From Bacteroidota bacterium (GTDB lineage: Bacteria > Bacteroidota > Bacteroidia > Chitinophagales > Chitinophagaceae), in contig JAGWWM010000004.1 in NCBI GenBank assembly GCA_018970395.1, positions 1 to 64,000 of the forward strand: a stretch of 64,000 bases of DNA, written 5' to 3'. The translations under genes were made by a program, and so were the position numbers. Of this stretch, positions 54,700-64,000 are shown piece by piece (the first letter of the stretch is position 1; every line of letters starts with the position of its first letter). The notes below the pieces were generated by a model. The model saw only the letters and a program-made list of their open reading frames with translations. It was not told the origin of the DNA and did not search any database.

Positions 54700-56454
54700 A
54701 TGCAAACTAAAAATCAATCTACTAACTATGCTGCGCTGGGCACACTGGTTACTGTATTTTTCTTCTGGGGATTTATTGCTGCCGGCAATAGCGTCTTCAT
54801 TCCTTTTTGTAAACACTATTTTAAACTCGATCAGTTTCAGAGCCAGCTGATTGATTTTGCATTTTATACCGCCTATTATGTTGGCGCCTTGATCTTATTT
54901 GCAACCGGTGCTTTAAGTGGAAAAGATCCGGTAGGCAGTTGGGGCTATAAGAAAAGTATCGTGTACGGATTATTATTCTCAGCAATGGGTGCTGCAGCTA
55001 TGATCATAGCCGTCAATGCCAATCTTTTTGCAGGCATGCTGACCGGACTTTTCATTGTAGCACTCGGATTTTCTTTGCAACAAACTTCTGCTCAACCCTT
55101 TGCCATTTCACTGGGAGATCCTGCTACCGGCACGAGTCGCGTGAATCTCGGAGGAGGTATTAATTCCTTAGGAACAACCATCGGCCCTTTGGTTGTGGCG
55201 CTTGCCTTATTTGGCACTTCATCTGCTATTACCGATGAACAGATTCAATCGCTCCCCCTCAGTAAAGTGATTGTGTTATACAGCTGTGTTGGTATTTTAT
55301 TTTTAGCAGCAGCCGCTCTGTTCTTCTTCTCCAAAAAAGTACCGGCAGGCATTCATGCAGAAGCCATAGAAAAAGAAAACAAAGCATTGTGGTTGCTAGT
55401 TTGCATTACCATCTTACTTGGCTTGTTTTTCACGCCTGTATTTCAAAGTTATAAGAGTGAAGAAGCGCAACAGATTGTTCAATTCGCCAATGAAATCAGT
55501 GCGCTTGAAAAAACAAACACGAACAATGATCCTACTGTAGTAGCACAAATCGAAAGAATCAAAACTACTATTCAGGAAATCAAACTACCACTCGAGCAAT
55601 CGCGTATGCGCTGGCTGAGCGCTGCACTGATTACGATTGTAGTTGGGCTTTTGATAGCCAACCAAAGGGCAAAAAGGAATCCCACCGGCTGGGGAGCAAT
55701 GAAATATCCGCAACTTATTCTGGGGATGCTGGGCATTTTTGTATATGTGGGGGTAGAAGTTTCTATCGGAAGTAATTTGGGAGAACTGTTGAAGCAATCC
55801 GATTTCGGAAGCTATCCTTCCTCTCAGATTGCTCCTTTTATTTCGATGTACTGGGGCAGCTTAATGATTGGCAGATGGGCTGGTGCCATCAGTGCTTTTC
55901 AGTTTACTGCATCCACAAAAAAAATTTTACTCATTATCGTTCCCTTAATTGCCTATGGTGTCATCATTGGCGCAAACACGCTGGCGGGGTATAACATGAG
56001 TGATTTATATCTGTATGTCAGTTTTGTATTTATTCAAATTATGGCCTTCTTTTTCAGCAAAGAAAAACCCGCAAGAACCTTACTCATCTTCAGCATATTG
56101 GGAGTATCAGCCATGATATTGGGTTTATTCTCTACCGGTACATTAGCCATCTATTCTTTTTTAAGCGGCGGACTGTTTTGCTCCATCATGTGGCCTTGTA
56201 TTTTTTCTTTGGCCATTGCAGGACTAGGCAAATACACCACACAAGGTTCCGCCTTTTTAATCATGATGATATTAGGCGGCGGAATCATTCCTCCTATCCA
56301 GGGAAAGCTAGCAGATCTGATCGGCATTCATCAGTCTTATTGGGTAGCCGTCCTCTGCTTTGGCTATCTTGCTTTTTTTGCCTGGAGAGTCCGTCAGATT
56401 TTATACAAACAAGGCATTAATTACGAAACAGAAAATACAAGTTCAGCGCATTAA
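54700..56454 (+). CDS. sugar MFS transporter (FucP/glucose-galactose transporter-like) with a central insertion
   Basis: 584 aa; [82 protein letters not shown]; extra loop [24 protein letters not shown]...[12 protein letters not shown]. Confidence 0.87.
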   Translation: MQTKNQSTNYAALGTLVTVFFFWGFIAAGNSVFIPFCKHYFKLDQFQSQLIDFAFYTAYYVGALILFATGALSGKDPVGSWGYKKSIVYGLLFSAMGAAAMIIAVNANLFAGMLTGLFIVALGFSLQQTSAQPFAISLGDPATGTSRVNLGGGINSLGTTIGPLVVALALFGTSSAITDEQIQSLPLSKVIVLYSCVGILFLAAAALFFFSKKVPAGIHAEAIEKENKALWLLVCITILLGLFFTPVFQSYKSEEAQQIVQFANEISALEKTNTNNDPTVVAQIERIKTTIQEIKLPLEQSRMRWLSAALITIVVGLLIANQRAKRNPTGWGAMKYPQLILGMLGIFVYVGVEVSIGSNLGELLKQSDFGSYPSSQIAPFISMYWGSLMIGRWAGAISAFQFTASTKKILLIIVPLIAYGVIIGANTLAGYNMSDLYLYVSFVFIQIMAFFFSKEKPARTLLIFSILGVSAMILGLFSTGTLAIYSFLSGGLFCSIMWPCIFSLAIAGLGKYTTQGSAFLIMMILGGGIIPPIQGKLADLIGIHQSYWVAVLCFGYLAFFAWRVRQILYKQGINYETENTSSAH

Positions 56455-56469
56455 ACAGATATTTGCGGC

Positions 56470-57432
56470 ATGGAAAAGAAATTAGCAATCGGTATTGATA
56501 TCGGCGGAACGACCACCAAATTTGGGATTGTAGATAACAGCGGACATATTCTTGAGCAAGACCGCATCCCAACAAATGAACACGAAGTAGCCTCTTTATT
56601 TATAGAGGACTTGTATGCAAAGCTATGGCCGATGATTTTGCGCCATGGTCAACCTGAAAATTATATCGGGATCGGCGTTGGCGCACCGAACGGCAATTAT
56701 TATACCGGCACCATTGAATATGCCCCTAACCTGAAATGGAAGGGTATTATCCCCATGGCAAAAATGCTGGAAGAAAAATTCGGACTGCCTGCCCGTCTAA
56801 CCAATGATGCCAATGCAGCAGCCATGGGAGAAATGATCTATGGTTGTGCGAAAGGAAAAAAACATTTCATTACCATCACCCTCGGTACAGGCGTAGGAAG
56901 CGGAATTGTGATAGACGGAAAAATTGTACTCGGACATGATGGATTTGCAGGGGAACTCGGTCATACTATTATTCGTCCGGGCGGACGCGTACACAAGGGC
57001 ACCGGCATTAAAGGTAGCCTGGAAGCTTATGCTTCAGCAACCGGCGTTAGAGAAACCGCAATTGAATTTCTGACCAATGAACCCAATTCAGACAGTCTAC
57101 TCAGAAATTTTTCCATTGATGATCTGACCAGTCAGACCGTTTATGAATGTGCCATTAAGGGAGATAAAATCGCCAATCGGATTTTTGAATTCACCGGACA
57201 AATACTCGGAGAGGCATTAGCCAATTTTGTGATGTTCTCTTCTCCGGAAGTAATTGTCTTATTTGGGGGATTAACAAAAGCAGGCGATCTCATTCTGAAT
57301 CCTACCATCGAAGCAATGGAAGCCAATCTGATTAAAGTCTTCAAGAATAAAGTGAAAGTTGTATTCAGCAATCTCAAGGAAGCTGACGCAGCAATTCTTG
57401 GCGCATCCGCATTGGTTTGGGAAACAGCCTGA
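56470..57432 (+). CDS. ROK-family glucokinase-like sugar kinase
   Basis: 320 aa; IGIDIGGTTTKFGIVD, NDANAAAMGEM, ITLGTGVGSGIVIDGKI, GELGHTII. Confidence 0.9.
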   Translation: MEKKLAIGIDIGGTTTKFGIVDNSGHILEQDRIPTNEHEVASLFIEDLYAKLWPMILRHGQPENYIGIGVGAPNGNYYTGTIEYAPNLKWKGIIPMAKMLEEKFGLPARLTNDANAAAMGEMIYGCAKGKKHFITITLGTGVGSGIVIDGKIVLGHDGFAGELGHTIIRPGGRVHKGTGIKGSLEAYASATGVRETAIEFLTNEPNSDSLLRNFSIDDLTSQTVYECAIKGDKIANRIFEFTGQILGEALANFVMFSSPEVIVLFGGLTKAGDLILNPTIEAMEANLIKVFKNKVKVVFSNLKEADAAILGASALVWETA

Positions 57433-57456
57433 ACGAATTAAAGTTCAGCAAAGTTT

Positions 57457-60400
57457 CTATTTACCTTTGAGTTCTGCGTCTATCCGTTGCAGTAATTGCT
57501 GTGCAACCTGATATTCATATTCCTGCACGTTCCCGATTTGACCTTCACTAAGAGAAGCATAATAAGCCACTTGCTGCTGACAGTCTTTTCGCACGTAGTT
57601 CAACACCTTCTTTCCTAACGCAACATCACCGGCTTCCATTGCGGTTATGCCGAAATAAAAACTTTTCTCGTTGTGATCGTTACCGTAACGACTTGCCATT
57701 CCATAGGGAAGACCGGAGTTGGGTAGTTTAGCATCACAATGTTGCAGTACTTTTTTTGCTTCTGCTTTTCGGTTTTCAGCATTCAGATTCATCGCAAGAA
57801 TCGTATGTGCGTTACGGATACTAACTAGATGACGACGATTTTCTTCATCATAGTAAATGCCTTTTGATGTAGCTCCTCCGTAACGAAACTTATTCAATAT
57901 TTTATCCAGCATCCAGTCGCTATTGGCACGCTGACGTGCATTCGCAACAGGCACCAGGCGGTAGGTTAACCCATCCTGACGCAGGTACTCATCAAAACCT
58001 ATTTGTAAGGGTTGCGTGAAATAGATGGGACGGTTCCACTGGTTAGCGGCGATGATATTCAAAATAGCAGCATCGTTTTTAAACAGATAGCTTTTGGATA
58101 TTTCAAAGCGAATCGCATCCATTACTGAATCTTTAGTTTGTACTGTTCCGTTTTTCTGCACTTTGGATTTATCCACCGGCACCATCACTTTGTTATGTGC
58201 GAAGTAATTGAGCAACTCGCCGGAAGGAGCTCTATACATGTTACCGGGATCCTCACTGCCTGCCTGATTTTTCATTTCATCATACAAGTTGTACCAGGTA
58301 CTGTCTTCTCCTTCTCCCGTTGGTATATGATAGACTACATTTCTTTTATCTCCTGCAATCTGGCTTTCAGACCAAATCACATCTATAGGCGCGCTTTCAT
58401 TTACTTTATATCGAAGCTGATTGATGTACCAGTCGGTACCTAGCAGACTGGTATTGATTACCCTGATATCCGGACGAATGCCTTTCACTTCCTGGGCATA
58501 CCATAAGGGATATGTATCGTTATCGCCAACCGTAAACAGGATAGCATTGGGTGCACAGCTTTCCAGATAATTGGCAGCTAAATCAGCGGCGATGGTCTTC
58601 TTGCTTCTGTCGTGATCGTCCCATTCTTCGGAAGCCATCAATACAGGTGCTGCCAATAAACAAAGTAAAGCGGCGAGATATCCGCCTGTAGTTCCTTTGA
58701 TCATTTTTTCGAGCCATTCTTTAATCTGGAAATAACCCAATCCAATCCAGATAGCAAAGGCATAAAAACTACCCACATAGGCATAGTCACGCTCCCTTGG
58801 CTGAGGCCCGGCCTGATTCAAATAAAGTACAATGGCAAGACCGGTAAAGAAGAAAAGCAAGCCGGCCACAATCCAATCCTTACGATGACGGTAATACTGG
58901 TATGCAAATCCAAGCAATCCAAGAATAAGAGGAAGAAAATAGAGTTTATTATTGGCATTATTTTCTTTCAGACTATCGGGCATTAACTCTTGTTTACCAA
59001 GGCGGATGTTATCAAGAAAAGAGATCCCGGAAATCCAGTTTCCGTTTCTTCTCTCACCCACCCCTTGCAAATCATTTTGTTTGCCGGCAAAATTCCACAT
59101 GAAATAACGCCAGTACATGATGTTAATCTGATAACCGAAAAAGAATTTAATATTATCCGACATATCCGGATCGCGCTCATAATAGGTCCGTCCGGTTTGG
59201 TTATCCTGTAATTTTTCTATGCCAAGAAACTGAGCATAATAGTCGGCATGCCCCTGTTCATTGCTCGCATCCCACACACGAGGAAATACCATAGTCTGTT
59301 CGGGAGGATATACCGCTTTTCTTTTTTTGCCGGTGATTTCGTATTTGTCACCAACTCTTTGGTAGCTGTCGCCTACATCTTCATAATCAGGCTCAGCAGT
59401 AAAAGTTTGTCCTTTCAACAAGGGAATATCTCCGTATTGTTCGCGACTGAGGTAGCTAACCAAAGACAGCGGATTATTGACATCATTCATATCAATACCG
59501 GGATCTGCATTGGCACGAATCATCGTCGTTAGATAAGTAGAATATCCGATCAGCATAAAAACGAAGCTCCATACGCCCAGGCGAAGGAAGCGAAGATGAC
59601 GCTGATGCGCAAAGCGCAACACAAAAAATATTGCTACTGCAAGCAGTATAAAAAAGAATATAAAGCCGCTGAAAAAAGGAAGACCGTAAGAATTAACAAA
59701 AGTTCGGTCGAACCAACCCGCCAGACTGATACTCCATTGAATCACTGCGACCTGAACAACACCCGTAATGATACAACCAATCAGAAAAGCAAACAGCCCC
59801 CCTTTAAGGGAAGGGGTATATCTTCTGAAATAATAGACCATTACAATGGCAGGTATGGTCAGCAGGTTCAGCAAGTGAACCCCGATACTTAATCCCATCA
59901 TGAAGAAAATCAGAATAATCCATCTTTCCGCATGGGTTCTTTTCGCATCATCGTTACCTGCTTTTACATCTTCATGTTCCCAGCGAAGAATGGCCCAAAA
60001 AACAATCGCAGTAAAGAAAGAAGAAAGGGCATATACTTCACCTTCAACCGCACTGTACCAGAAAGAATCACTGAAAGTATAGGCAAGCGCCCCAATAACG
60101 CCTGCAGCCATGATATTAAAGACAGACTGATTGCTCAGGTTTTCTTCACTCTGCTGAATAAATCTTCTTCCAAAATGGGTGATCGTCCAGAACAAAAATA
60201 AAATCGTGAAGCCGCTCGCTACTGCGGATAATGCATTGACTCCAATAGCCGCATCTTGTGGCGTAAAAAGCGAGAATAATCTGCCCAGTAAAATAAAAAG
60301 TGGCGCACCCGGAGGATGCGGGATACCCAGCTTAAATGCACAGGATACGAATTCACCACAATCCCATAAGCTACCGGTGCGTTCCATAGTAGTGAGGTAA

Positions 60401-60462
60401 ACACCGCAGGCGATTAAGCATACAATCCACCCCGTTATATTATTGACTTTTTGAAAATTCAT
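57457..60462 (-). CDS. DUF2723-family multi-pass membrane protein (glycosyltransferase-like)
   Basis: 1001 aa; TMERTGSLWDCGEFVSCAFKLGIPHPPGAPLFILLGRLFSLF, FTVGDNDTYPLWYAQEVKGIRPDIRVINTSLLGTDWYINQLR. Confidence 0.87.
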   Translation of the reverse strand: MNFQKVNNITGWIVCLIACGVYLTTMERTGSLWDCGEFVSCAFKLGIPHPPGAPLFILLGRLFSLFTPQDAAIGVNALSAVASGFTILFLFWTITHFGRRFIQQSEENLSNQSVFNIMAAGVIGALAYTFSDSFWYSAVEGEVYALSSFFTAIVFWAILRWEHEDVKAGNDDAKRTHAERWIILIFFMMGLSIGVHLLNLLTIPAIVMVYYFRRYTPSLKGGLFAFLIGCIITGVVQVAVIQWSISLAGWFDRTFVNSYGLPFFSGFIFFFILLAVAIFFVLRFAHQRHLRFLRLGVWSFVFMLIGYSTYLTTMIRANADPGIDMNDVNNPLSLVSYLSREQYGDIPLLKGQTFTAEPDYEDVGDSYQRVGDKYEITGKKRKAVYPPEQTMVFPRVWDASNEQGHADYYAQFLGIEKLQDNQTGRTYYERDPDMSDNIKFFFGYQINIMYWRYFMWNFAGKQNDLQGVGERRNGNWISGISFLDNIRLGKQELMPDSLKENNANNKLYFLPLILGLLGFAYQYYRHRKDWIVAGLLFFFTGLAIVLYLNQAGPQPRERDYAYVGSFYAFAIWIGLGYFQIKEWLEKMIKGTTGGYLAALLCLLAAPVLMASEEWDDHDRSKKTIAADLAANYLESCAPNAILFTVGDNDTYPLWYAQEVKGIRPDIRVINTSLLGTDWYINQLRYKVNESAPIDVIWSESQIAGDKRNVVYHIPTGEGEDSTWYNLYDEMKNQAGSEDPGNMYRAPSGELLNYFAHNKVMVPVDKSKVQKNGTVQTKDSVMDAIRFEISKSYLFKNDAAILNIIAANQWNRPIYFTQPLQIGFDEYLRQDGLTYRLVPVANARQRANSDWMLDKILNKFRYGGATSKGIYYDEENRRHLVSIRNAHTILAMNLNAENRKAEAKKVLQHCDAKLPNSGLPYGMASRYGNDHNEKSFYFGITAMEAGDVALGKKVLNYVRKDCQQQVAYYASLSEGQIGNVQEYEYQVAQQLLQRIDAELKGK

Positions 60463-60503
60463 GTAAATAAATTTAAGCTTCGCAAAAATAAGGGATTTCC
60501 CTC

Positions 60504-61325
60504 CTATTCGAATTGTACCCGAACCAATTGATAAGAGAGCCGGGACTGACCATACTGCGCTTTGTTGTTTTCCGAGTAACCCTGCAGTCCAAACAAGCCG
60601 GCAGCATTGCCTTTATTAATGGCTATTTCCAGGTAATTGGCAGCGTTGAATAATGCCAGTGTTTCTCCGGGTGGCACATCGGAGTAGCTGTTGCTGATTT
60701 TTTCAATCGAATGATGCCTTTTAAAGATAATTTTGAAAGGTCTCGATTTTCTGTTTGCATCAAATTCCTGGCGGGTAATATTGATGATCACATTTTCAAA
60801 AGCGTCAATGTATAAAATCTGGCCATCTAAATATTCTTCAGTTACAACAGACTTCAAAGGCTTTTTTCCTTTGTAAGATGCCAGCGGGATGCCTACCTCC
60901 TGTAACGTTCTTCCCTTTTCAATCATACCAATTGCATTCGAAAAAACCTCCATGAAATAAAAGAGACCATTTTTTTTGGAAGGATCCAGAGGAAGCGCCA
61001 CAATTTCCTCCGGTGCAGCATTCAAAATCATTGTAATCAATCCATTGTCGGCTAGCAACAAATATTGATGATGATGTTTTACCATCAGCAAATGATCAGA
61101 TGTTTCATGGAAAAGATTACTAAGGATGAGGTGATAACTGTTACGCGGATAATGAAACACCGAATTACACACCACATGAGCCGCTTTATGATCATTAAAA
61201 GGTTCAAGTCGGTGAGAGATATCAACCAGTTGACAATCGGGAAAAGATTGCAACAACATACCCTTCACGGCTCCCGCGAGATAATCGGCTTCCCCAAAAT
61301 CAGAGGTAAGGGTTATGATTGGCAT
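60504..61325 (-). CDS. SAM hydroxide adenosyltransferase-family protein; start moved to MPIITLTSDFG
   Basis: MPIITLTSDFGEADYLAGAVKGML, DISHRLEPFNDHKAAHVV, LYIDAFENVIINI. Confidence 0.85.
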   Translation of the reverse strand: MPIITLTSDFGEADYLAGAVKGMLLQSFPDCQLVDISHRLEPFNDHKAAHVVCNSVFHYPRNSYHLILSNLFHETSDHLLMVKHHHQYLLLADNGLITMILNAAPEEIVALPLDPSKKNGLFYFMEVFSNAIGMIEKGRTLQEVGIPLASYKGKKPLKSVVTEEYLDGQILYIDAFENVIINITRQEFDANRKSRPFKIIFKRHHSIEKISNSYSDVPPGETLALFNAANYLEIAINKGNAAGLFGLQGYSENNKAQYGQSRLSYQLVRVQFE

Positions 61326-61357
61326 AATGAAGGAGTTGTTCAAAAAAATTGATCCAA

Positions 61358-63784
61358 CTATGGTTGCAAAGGTAATGTAGAAAAATCCGGATTTGCAACC
61401 AAATTGGCCCATAATCTATAGGCGCCCGGCACCCCTGCAGCAAGCTGCCGGAAGAAAGTAAGTCCTGTATAAATAAAGCGACCTTTACCCAAATCATTCA
61501 CGAGCAAACTTCCCTGTTGTGATGCTTCGCCGGAATCATTCATAGACAACAAGGGAATGAACCCCTCTCCTTTGGGTTGTGCTTCATAAATACTCCGTTC
61601 CTGCACCCAGCCCTCAAAATCCACCTGGGTAATTTTATTGGGAAAACAAAGTAAAGGGTGGGACGGTTGCAATAAAGTAACCGGTGTATTTTCTTCACAA
61701 ACACGCTGCCTTGAAATCGTGAAAGCAAAAGGCCATTGTTTGTTTTTCAACGGACCGACAGAGGAGGCGGTATTATACTGAAGCAACACCACCCCACCTT
61801 GCTTTACATAAGACTCAAAAACCTTGTGTGCATCAGTAAGCCAGGCATGAACATTATAGGCCCTTATACCCATAACAATAGCGTCGAATTGTTTGATGCG
61901 GGATAATGTCATATCTGCTTCCGTCAGCTCCTCGACCATCAATCCCAACTGACGCATAGCTTCCGGCACTTCATCTCCCGCACCATTGATATATCCAATC
62001 TTTTTAGCGGCCACATTCACACTAACTTTTACGGGATTCAATTTCACGTCACTACGATACACCATGCGGGGGATATGGTCGTATTCAATTTGACGGACTG
62101 ATTGATGATAGGTATTACCGGATTCGGTCAGCCGAATGAAAGGCGAGTCTCTTAAAAATTGTTGCGACAATTGTAACGATAACTTGACCTGTCGCTGTTG
62201 AGCCGTCAAGAAAATACTATCCAATAAACAACTCTCTTTTCTGTTCTGTAACCAAATATTAAGCTTTCTATCAAATTGATTAGCATATCTTTTAATTTCC
62301 AGTTGAACCGTAGGAGCGCCTGTATCTTTTAAAATCAGCAGTGAAGGCTGAATGCTGAATGCAATGGGGGGAACAACCGTCAAAGGCCATCGAATTTCTC
62401 CTTTAACGGGATCTGTGAATTTATAAACTACCGGTTTGGTTAGAGTGTATTTCATGCCGTCAATTTCCAGCTCAAAAACAATTGAACAAGCAGGATCGAT
62501 TTCAGGAGAGTGAGCGTTGACATAGCATGAGAAAGTATCTTTCAAGATAACATTTGGGATTAATAACCGATTCAAATTATGTGTATCATCCTGCATTCCC
62601 GACAGTCGAATGCTTCGTAAGCGAATGGGCAAACCACTGTGATGAAGCACGGTGCATTGAACCTGTAAGGAATCGTTTTTTACTGCAAACTCTTGTTGGG
62701 TAAACGCGTCTGCCTGCAAGCCAAGACAAGCTTCCAACAAGGTCAGTAATTCATTTAATTTTTGGTTTTTCCATTCGGTATTTGATTGACTTTTCAGAAA
62801 TTGATAAAGCTTAGAAATTTTTGAAACGGATGCCGCAGGATGCGTCAACTGAAAAGATTTTTCGATTTTTTCTACCTGGCGCAAAAAAGGAATCGTGTAG
62901 GCTGGCCTATAATGATCCAACTGAAGGATAAAATCTTTTTCGGTACTATCTCCTTTTACATTGACGAAATATTCCTTCATTTCACCTTCCTGAGCCGACA
63001 CACCAAAGCCCTGACTTTTATGACAAGATCTGCTAAGGGCAGCAATCGTACCATAAGTTTTTCCAAGCAATGGATTATATCCACCTACATTGATATGAAA
63101 CTGATCGGAACCCGTTGTGTTACCGCTGCCAAACTGATAGGTATTCCAGAGGAGTCGAGTTGTTTTCCAGGGTTTAACTCCGTATTGAAATTGTTCCGGA
63201 AATTGAGTACTATCCGCAGCTACATCAAATGCTTCTGCAGCCAGCAAAGCGGAAGCCGCATGATGACCATGACCGGCACGCTGATCGGGCGGGAATCGGG
63301 TTATAATGACTTGCGGGCGGAACTGCCGGATAACCCAAACCACTTCTGCCAGTATTTTTTGACGATCCCATTGTTTCAAAGTTTCTTCCTTGGTTTTGGA
63401 ATATCCGAAATCATGCGCGCTGGTAAAAAATTGTTCCGCTCCGTCAATCCTTCTTGCTGCCAGCAATTCCTGGGTACGAATAAGCCCCAAAGCAAGACCT
63501 TGTTCTTTTCCAATGAGATTTTGTCCACCATCCCCTCTGGTTAAACTCAGATAAGCTGTACGATATTTTTTTTCTTTGGAGAGATAAGTCAACAAGCGGG
63601 TATTTTCATCATCGGGGTGAGCGGCAATATACAAAACGGAAGCAGCTACTTTCAGTTTTTGAATACCGTGTAAAATTTCACCGGAAGAATAAGTGGCAGG
63701 TGATTGCGCAAGTACATGAGTCACCTGATGAAAAGACAAAAGCAAGAAGATCGATCTAAAAAACGAGCCGCAATTCATCCACAT
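61358..63784 (-). CDS. large secreted PIG-L family deacetylase with C-terminal amidotransferase/ThuA-like region
   Basis: 808 aa; signal-like N-terminus; LYIAAHPDDENTRLLTYLSKEKKYRTAYLSLTRGDGGQNLIG; FPPDQRAGHGHHAASALLAAEAF. Confidence 0.85.
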   Translation of the reverse strand: MWMNCGSFFRSIFLLLSFHQVTHVLAQSPATYSSGEILHGIQKLKVAASVLYIAAHPDDENTRLLTYLSKEKKYRTAYLSLTRGDGGQNLIGKEQGLALGLIRTQELLAARRIDGAEQFFTSAHDFGYSKTKEETLKQWDRQKILAEVVWVIRQFRPQVIITRFPPDQRAGHGHHAASALLAAEAFDVAADSTQFPEQFQYGVKPWKTTRLLWNTYQFGSGNTTGSDQFHINVGGYNPLLGKTYGTIAALSRSCHKSQGFGVSAQEGEMKEYFVNVKGDSTEKDFILQLDHYRPAYTIPFLRQVEKIEKSFQLTHPAASVSKISKLYQFLKSQSNTEWKNQKLNELLTLLEACLGLQADAFTQQEFAVKNDSLQVQCTVLHHSGLPIRLRSIRLSGMQDDTHNLNRLLIPNVILKDTFSCYVNAHSPEIDPACSIVFELEIDGMKYTLTKPVVYKFTDPVKGEIRWPLTVVPPIAFSIQPSLLILKDTGAPTVQLEIKRYANQFDRKLNIWLQNRKESCLLDSIFLTAQQRQVKLSLQLSQQFLRDSPFIRLTESGNTYHQSVRQIEYDHIPRMVYRSDVKLNPVKVSVNVAAKKIGYINGAGDEVPEAMRQLGLMVEELTEADMTLSRIKQFDAIVMGIRAYNVHAWLTDAHKVFESYVKQGGVVLLQYNTASSVGPLKNKQWPFAFTISRQRVCEENTPVTLLQPSHPLLCFPNKITQVDFEGWVQERSIYEAQPKGEGFIPLLSMNDSGEASQQGSLLVNDLGKGRFIYTGLTFFRQLAAGVPGAYRLWANLVANPDFSTLPLQP

Positions 63785-63796
63785 AGTATCATCGCT

Positions 63797-64000
63797 TTAT
63801 TGAAAGAATACTGCGTTACAAAGCATTAGCTTACCGTTTTCCCAAAAACTTCTGAAAATAATATCATCTGCGAGATAGACCACTGAGCCCTGTCCTACCG
63901 GCTGTACGCCGAATATCAAACCATCTTTTAATTTAGGTGCTAACGTGGCTCCAACAAATCCAGCTTTGCGTGCTTCTTTTTTTATAACGCCTACATTCCA
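63797..64000 (-). CDS. C-terminal end of a probable M14-type zinc carboxypeptidase, truncated by the window edge
   Basis: Minus frame reads WNVGVIKKEARKAGFVGATLAPKLKDGLIFGVQPVGQGSVVYLADDIIFRSFWENGKLMLCNAVFFQ*, like Bacteroidota M14 peptidase C-termini. Confidence 0.55.
   Translation of the reverse strand, partial: WNVGVIKKEARKAGFVGATLAPKLKDGLIFGVQPVGQGSVVYLADDIIFRSFWENGKLMLCNAVFFQ

Noticed and set aside
62840-63544. 234-aa + strand ORF antisense to the PIG-L deacetylase gene
   Set aside because: Antisense to a well-supported CDS, no recognisable domain, unlikely composition.

Overview
This 64 kb window is from a Bacteroidota genome, probably Chitinophagaceae-like. The evidence is the T9SS sorting domain, TAnnTTTG-type promoter boxes and gene neighbourhoods. 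About 0-24 kb is a nucleobase-catabolism island. It starts with reductive pyrimidine degradation: class III aminotransferase end, NCS1 permease, dihydropyrimidinase, beta-ureidopropionase and PreT/PreA. Next come the core molybdopterin biosynthesis genes: moaA, moeA, moaD, a MoeB-rhodanese fusion, moaE and a MoaC-Mog/MoaB fusion, with a TauE/SafE transporter embedded. The purine branch follows: PuuD-type cytochrome c urate oxidase on the opposite strand, allantoinase, allantoate amidohydrolase, ureidoglycine aminohydrolase, OHCU decarboxylase, HIU hydrolase, an unassigned HpcH/citrate-lyase-like protein, the XDH FeS/FAD and Mo subunits, and XdhC. About 24-30 kb holds thrA/thrB/thrC. About 30-47 kb is mostly housekeeping genes (RNase R, lpxK, rsmD, aroE, phosphosulfolactate synthase, MATE and others). 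About 47-54 kb is a trpEGDCFBA operon on the minus strand. It is preceded by an unlisted 19-aa leader ORF containing Trp-Trp-Trp, followed by a terminator hairpin, which is a textbook attenuator layout. The most unusual non-coding signals are: (i) in-register, sequence-drifting 7-bp-period arrays at several gene junctions, two inside trp operon spacers; (ii) a 21-bp-phased ACTAA repeat in the puuD/allB divergent promoter; (iii) a REP/MITE-like inverted repeat between trpC and trpF; (iv) a 32-nt C-rich hairpin element found just after two unrelated stop codons. Family assignments come from reading motifs and have not been checked by database searches.
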